NCBI GenBank assembly: GCA_014529385.2
Contig: CM043963.1
Span: 65,401,395-65,465,394 of the forward strand
DNA length: 64,000 nt
DNA from: Adiantum capillus-veneris
Lineage: Eukaryota; Streptophyta; Polypodiopsida; Polypodiales; Pteridaceae
Reading direction: 5' to 3'
The notes beneath the pieces were generated by a model, which saw only the letters and a program-made list of their open reading frames with translations, made no database searches and had not been told where the DNA came from. A program made the position numbers and the translations under genes. Position 1 is the stretch's first letter; each line of letters opens with the position of its first letter. This document shows, piece by piece, positions 58,830 through 64,000 of the stretch.

Positions 58830-61400
58830 TGAGGCGGTCCGGGGTGGGCAACAAGAAGAGCGGCCTCTAAACACCCTTCGAGGCTCCCGTACTGCTCAAT
58901 TGGGGCTGGGGCAAGCACAATCAGAGACAACAACAACCCACAACCAGAAACCAAACAAGAAAAGGGGCACCACCTAGTTGTAGATGTGAACTAGGAAGCA
59001 CGTGATATCTCCTTGTACTCAAACACACAAAGAGAGGGGAATGCAAGATAGCCATACACACCAAACACAAACATTCACCACGCCAGAGAGAGGTAAAGCG
59101 CACAAATCAACTTGAGCAACTCAGTCTTAGCCTTAAAGACTAGATGCACACAAAGCTTGATGAGAAATAGAGAGACAACACAAAACTTGACCTTGTTGCC
59201 AATACACAAATTGTCTTAGGGTCACGGGATCCCTCTCACCGAGCACCCTCTTACAATTGAAAGTTTTGGCAAACAATTCAACAAGCCCTCAAACCACCAA
59301 GCATGAAATGGCACAACAAGCTTCAAGGACAATATACCTTCAACCACCTGATGAGCCAACTTATCAAATCAATTTGGAGAGAAGAGTCGTAGTTGCAGCA
59401 TACAATTGCACCCAAAACTATGAATCTTATTTATGGACAAGAGTAGGCTACAAGTGTGATTGCAGAGTATAGTATCACTCCACTCCTCTAGATGGCATAA
59501 CTAACTTCAAGCTTCTCCATGCACCTATGTGTAGTGATGGAATAGAGCACTCACACTGCACACTCTACACAACTAGGCTTGAAGAGTGGTGTGTTATGTG
59601 TTGAGAATGGTGTGGTGTAGTGTGATCATATGATGATTTACAAGGGAGAGAAGGGCTCTATTTATAGGTTTTAGAAGCCCCGATTTGGATTAGGCCTAAT
59701 CAAGTTTATTTGAAGGAATAAAAGATTATGCATATTTTTATTTTTTTTAATGAGGGTGGGTCTCTCTTGTCCTTTGAGTCACATGGATGTGGGCTCAAGG
59801 GAAGAGAATTATTGAGGATGAAAGGAGAGAGGGATTGAGTGAATAATTTGGGAGTGCCTACTCTAATAGAGGGTGCATTTTACAATAAGGTTAGTGGTTA
59901 GTAGTTAGTAATTATCACTAAAAAATATTTACAAAATCATTCATCAAATGGTGAGATATATGATGAGAAAAGTTAGAGAAGGGATAAGCTTGTAAAGCAA
60001 GGTTGAAGCTTGGAGAAGTTGACATTCACCTCTTTACAGCACCGGTAGAAGAAGCGGTCAGCATGGGGAAGTAGCGCGTGTCGATGAAGCTATGTTATCT
60101 TCAAACCTTGGAAAATTCATGATAAAGCCTTCATTTGCAGAGGTTAACCTTGGATTTTTGCTGATTTTTTGAAGTTCTTAACAAAGATGAATAGAGTATG
60201 GTAATATGGACATATATGTAGAGAGAAAGGGGGACACATAGGGTGTAGAAATGGAGGATGAAGGCTATGGAGGTGCGAGAGATGTGGCAATGGTGAAGAG
60301 GGTGAATTAGGACATGGGAGTTGCAGGTTTGGGAGTGGGAAGGAGAGGGAGGAGTGTGTGTGAAAGAGGAAAATGATAAAGTGGAAGAGGGAGTGTGGCT
60401 CCATAGCATGGGCAAACTGGGGTCCACCAATAAAATCATAGCTCAGCTCGTAGCTCAAAAAAATATGAAAAAAATTTGAGGTGAAAGTTCAGCTCACGAG
60501 CTACAACTTTTGTTTGTATCACCTTTTCAAATTCGGGGAGCATGTGATCTTTAAAAATTCAGCAAAACCGACTGTTTTTTCCACTGCACAAGGTCCTTGT
60601 GAGGTCCTTTTTTGGATGATTCTTTTGAATACCTCCAAGAGTGAGCTCCCCATGGTGCATGCATGCATTCCACATAGCCTTGACCTTATTTGGTAGGTCT
60701 ATAATTGAAGATATTGTTGAGATCATGATATAAATGAATAGTACAACTAAGAAAATCAAATATTGAGGGGTCTAAAAAATATGTACATGTCAAATATAAA
60801 TAATATAGGTGGAAAAAATATAATGGGGTCAAAATAAATCTCTCTCATTATAAGTCTACCATAAAAAGATGAATATTTCTGGTGGTCTAATTTATGAGAG
60901 TAATAGAGAATAGATGTAGGAAAGAAAAAATGACAATAGTGAAAAAATATACACATAAATAGAACTAGTTTTTTTGGATTTTTGTTGGGATGGAGTTACA
61001 CCAAAAATAAGAGAAGCTTGCATGAAATTATTTTTATATGGAATAAAGAGTATGCAAAATGGCAAAAAATATGGTAATGGTGAGTCAATGTACATAGCGT
61101 AAATAACACACACCTAAGTATAAATATTTAAATAAATACCAAAATAATTATGAAAAATCCTTTTATTTAGGCCCTATATACAATAAAATATTTACACATA
61201 ATATACTTTCTTTTTTTTTTTGGCTCAACTAGCCCAATGACTAGCTAATTAAGGGTTTTTAAGAAGATATGGGAAAAGTCCCCTAACTCACACACACCTA
61301 TATACAGTGAAATGGTAGGGATAGCCACAGTGTTTGGATGATTTTGGTAGGGTGGGTTAACTCACTATGGCAATTACGGAGAGCCGAAAAACGGCTATCA
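58830..61400 (-). mobile_element. Solo LTR (2.57 kb) inserted in protease frame of C
   Basis: The insertion has TG...CA ends on both strands. On the minus strand it starts TGATAGCCGTTTTTCGGC at 61400 and ends GGACCGCCTCA at 58830. It is bracketed by ATGG at 58826-58829 and 61401-61404 (ATGGT if one end base is shared). It has a minus-strand TATA box and no internal coding region. A stretch at about 60416-60540 resembles 5445-5560 of LTR A, so the parent was related to A. Loss of the internal region by LTR-LTR recombination would leave this structure. Confidence 0.72.
59659..59666 (-). promoter_or_regulatory. TATA-like box of solo LTR
   Basis: On the minus strand AAACCTATAAATAGAG, about 1.74 kb into the LTR. 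Context and position resemble the box in LTR A. Confidence 0.5.
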
Positions 61401-63407
61401 ATGGTACAAGATTGGGGTTATGATTATCTATACTTGAGACATGCTGAAACCACAACACGTGTAAATATGAGAAATCATAGTTACCAAGATGTAACTAGAA
61501 CGTCCGTGGAAGATTTTGATTCTGCAACACAAAGTGGATCAACAGACCATCCGTGGATGGGAAAAAGGAAAGAAATCTGGATGTGCGGAGCATCGGAGTG
61601 TAGTGACTTTGGGAGAAATGAGAATGCCTTAGAGAGGGTCTTAGAAGATGATGCTTACATAAGAGAACCTTTTCCGGAAGAGGCGTTAGAACCGCTAGAG
61701 TGGACTCAGATATTGGCTACTTTGGATGTCTGTGTTAATGAGACCACACCAACAAAATTTTGCGATGAGAATGGGTATGACATAGTCCCCTACTACATGC
61801 TAAGGGTTATGGGTGAGACAGATGACGAATCTGAGTATGAGTTCGAAACAGGGTTATCATCTATGGGGATAACACAAAACCAGATACCTAGCCCGAATAC
61901 TGGTCATATAGAAATAGGTGCTCTTTGCGATCAGTGTGCGATAACACACTTGATTACAAACTGTCCAACTCGAATGCATAGTACAAAGGAGGAGCCGCAA
62001 GTCAACGAAGCAAAGTTGCAGGAAGAAGGGCTAAGATTCAAAGAAGATGCTTCAGGTCCAGCGCCTACAAACGAGCAATATGAAGACTTGGAATCAATCA
62101 AAGAAGAGGTGCAGCAAGTGACAGGAAGTTCAGACACTATTGGTGACATTTCAACAGCTGAAGTCGAGGAAGAAGAGCCTATGACTCTACAGGAACCAAA
62201 TGTTGATTTTGTCTCTCCAAAAGACATATCAGAGGAAATGGTGGTCAAGCAAGAGCTAGAACACACAGATAAACTCAGAAGTGTGAACAATGAAGAAGAA
62301 GACGACAAGGAGTCCAGGCCAAAGATTGCTCAAGTCACTCAAGAGAACACAGGCAATCTAGTACCAAAGAAGATCAACTTTTTGCTAAGTGCACAAGACG
62401 GAGTCAAGATTAATTTTATGGCAGAAATTGATACAAATTCCACGACTAATGTCATGTCATATGGCATGTGGTTACTTCTAGGTAAGCCAAAGCCTTATGA
62501 TATTCAGATAAAGGTAAATCTCTCACCTGAAGTAGATGTTATAAGTATGGGGATTGCAGAAGCTACTCTCCAACTACACTCGCAGAATGTCAAAGAAAAA
62601 TTCTTGGTGGTAGATTCTCGACAAATGGGAACACACTTGATTTTGTCCAAGCCATGGGCAAAAGTCTTTGAAAACGAGCCTGAATCTTCAACAATGGTTA
62701 TCACAACAAGCTATCAAGTGGCAACAGAGATCAAGCCTACGACAGTTCAAAGATTCTTGGCTATTAAAAAAGGCAAAGCTAAAATAAGCCCACAGTCTCT
62801 AGCCCAGCCAATGCAAGTGCAAGACAAAGCCTCTACATCAAAAACCAAACCATCAACAAAACAATGGAAACCCAAGCAAAAAGTCTATCAACCAAAGTTT
62901 CCATCACCCGAAAGCCTCCAAAGGAAGTCAAAACAGGTCAACCAAGTGCTAGTATCCAAGGCACAGATTAAAGTTAATGATCCAATTTGGATACAATCAC
63001 AGGAACAACCTCAACAAGCACAGGTAACAGGATGGATCACATCAAGCGAGTCAATTATTGCACAAGGCTACAAGAAAGGAAATTCAGATGTTTGGGTCAA
63101 CAAGCCCAAGATAACAACTTGGCGATATCCATCCCATGACAACCAATCAGTCAGGAATCAACAAAGCCATCAACGTCAATCACATAACTCAATCAAGAGA
63201 AAGGACAGGTACAAAAAGCAAAAGAGAAGGTCTTCAATTGGACAAACCATACGACAAGTTTGGGTAATGAAATCAGAATTCTACCAGACTACCCAACAAA
63301 GTCAAGTGAAGATCACCTCCAAGCAAGTCCAAAGATTCATTCCAGTCGAGTTACTCGAAGCACAAGGATTCTATGAGGTAACTTTCAAATCTGGTTACCT
63401 AAGGTAG
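61401..63407 (+). pseudogene. Continuation of element C protein: knuckle, second protease-like domain, repeated module
   Basis: The open frame appears to start at 61338 but bases 61338-61400 belong to the solo LTR; the element resumes at 61401. Residue numbers below count from 61338. The part up to ~180 is acidic and has NGYDIVPYYMLRVMGE. A knuckle CDQCAITHLITNC is at 197-209. An acidic stretch follows (about 215-340). A retropepsin-like domain spans ~350-445: KINFMAEIDTNSTTNVM puts Asp365 at the catalytic place but with DTN instead of D[ST]G, and LILSKPWAKVF stands for the L-G-R-P-W strand. The last 200 residues are Lys and Gln-rich with repeats of W-I-T or F-I-P...QG[FY]. A frameshift near 63380 ends it. 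Confidence 0.75.
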
Positions 63408-63976
63408 TAGCTTATCAAGGAATCACCAAGGAAAAGCAAGAAACATCAAGAAATGAAGAGCAGCCACCCGCTACACCCAAGAGTACTGCAACCTATAGAT
63501 GGATCCCTCGTCAATTACTACAAGAGCAAGGCTTTTACAAAAGTAACAGCCATATTTGGAAATTAAAGACAAGGTACCATCAAGTCAAAGAAGAAACAAG
63601 GCAAGTGGCAAAGGAGATCACACCAGGCCCAAGAACAATGTGGGTTCCAAAAACCGCGATTGAGGCTCAACAACAAGAAAGATACACAACTCCTTTACAG
63701 CCTCTTAACAACCAAAAGAAAGCAACGGTAAATGCGGAGGTCGCAGTTTTGAAGAACACTATCTCGAAGAAGAAGACTTCATCAACCATTGCTTCAACAT
63801 CAATACCTGTCTCATCAAGCAACCACAATTTGCTACCAAGGAATGAAGAGCAGATATATGCCAATGTATTGGACAACGTGGCATCTCAAACAGAAACTAA
63901 CGAGAAAGGCCTAAACATCAAAAGCATATGGAATTGGATTTCAGGCCGCGATCAGGTAAGTCCAAGTCACCATTAA
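63383..63976 (+). pseudogene. Further part of element C protein after a frameshift
   Basis: From 63383 the frame FQIWLPKVVAYQG is open through TYRWIPRQLLQEQGFYKSN, SHIWKLK and TMWVPKTAIEAQQQ to a stop at 63974. It continues the repeated module of the preceding frame, so a one-base change near 63380 split one protein. The tail is Ser-Asn-Thr-rich with IKSIWNWISG near the end. RT has not begun by the window edge, so this region lies between protease and RT, or is an extra ORF. Confidence 0.65.
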
Positions 63977-64000
63977 ACTTACATGGCATAAGAGTCTAGA

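Larger units (their letters stand above)
30355..64000 (+). mobile_element. Giant Ty3/gypsy element C (5' part), with nested insertions
   Basis: The order is 5' LTR (30355-31434), tRNA-Asp primer site (31436-31453), leader with palindromic repeats, a tandem array ending in gag, protease, and a long downstream frame reaching the window edge. All parts run on the plus strand. Two insertions interrupt it (B at 38943-48259, solo LTR at 58830-61400). Without them about 21.7 kb of C is in the window, and RT, RNase H and integrase have not yet appeared. The tRNA-Asp primer site is known from the Athila and Tat groups. Six in-frame stops and two frameshifts in gag-protease show it is dead. Linking the LTR to the gag rests on orientation and continuity. 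Confidence 0.72.

Noticed and set aside
58930..59480. Short ORFs within the solo LTR as host genes
   Set aside because: They are short, lack motifs, and lie inside an LTR bounded by a target duplication.
61338..61400. ATG at 61338 as start of a 689-residue gene
   Set aside because: These bases are the end of the inserted solo LTR; the true frame comes from the protease of element C.

Overview
The window is land-plant nuclear DNA made almost entirely of transposable elements and their remains. Plant-type Ty3/gypsy and Ty1/copia domains, long plant LTRs, a primer-binding site matching plant tRNA-Asp, long (TC)n and (GT)n tracts and C-to-T-type nonsense decay all point that way. I see no host gene, no intact tRNA or rRNA gene, and nothing bacterial. 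The species cannot be read from the sequence; a large-genome plant is likely.

Layout. 1-6147: a decayed Ty3 element (A) on the minus strand, with its 3' LTR cut by the window edge and a full ~1.9 kb 5' LTR; it sits inside a Ty1/copia element whose 3' half and LTR follow at 6148-8363. 8364-11316: repeat-rich sequence with a 138-bp (TC)n tract and a gag-only copia remnant on the minus strand. 11317-15520: two ~2 kb repeat units carrying LTR sequence related to element A. 13468-30168: a direct tandem segmental duplication (unit 1 13468-22899, unit 2 22900-30168). Each unit carries a decayed Rep-like HUH endonuclease gene followed by a coiled-coil segment, a small LINE insertion with 18-bp target duplications, and a LINE ORF2 tail.

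30355 to the right edge: a very large Ty3 element (C) on the plus strand. It has a 1080-bp 5' LTR, a tRNA-Asp primer-binding site, a leader with about 300-bp repeats each holding a near-perfect 18-bp palindrome, and then a tandem array (33946-55977) of five ~2.4 kb monomers plus a terminal partial unit. Each monomer consists of ~460 bp of leader plus the gag start (X) and ~2 kb of other DNA (Y). The last X runs into gag, zinc knuckles and protease (55714-58829). The reading frame is interrupted by a 2.57 kb solo LTR (58830-61400) and resumes at 61401 with a second zinc knuckle, a second protease-like domain and a repeated W-x-P...QG[FY] module. RT and integrase of C would lie beyond the window.

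A complete 9.3 kb Tat-like Ty3 element (B, 38943-48259) with two RNase H domains is nested inside the third X unit. The nesting gives an order of events: C inserted and its array formed; B inserted into the array and the solo-LTR parent inserted into the C protease frame; point decay followed. The most unusual items are the HUH gene pair, the palindrome-bearing leader, the gag-start-containing array and the second protease-like domain.
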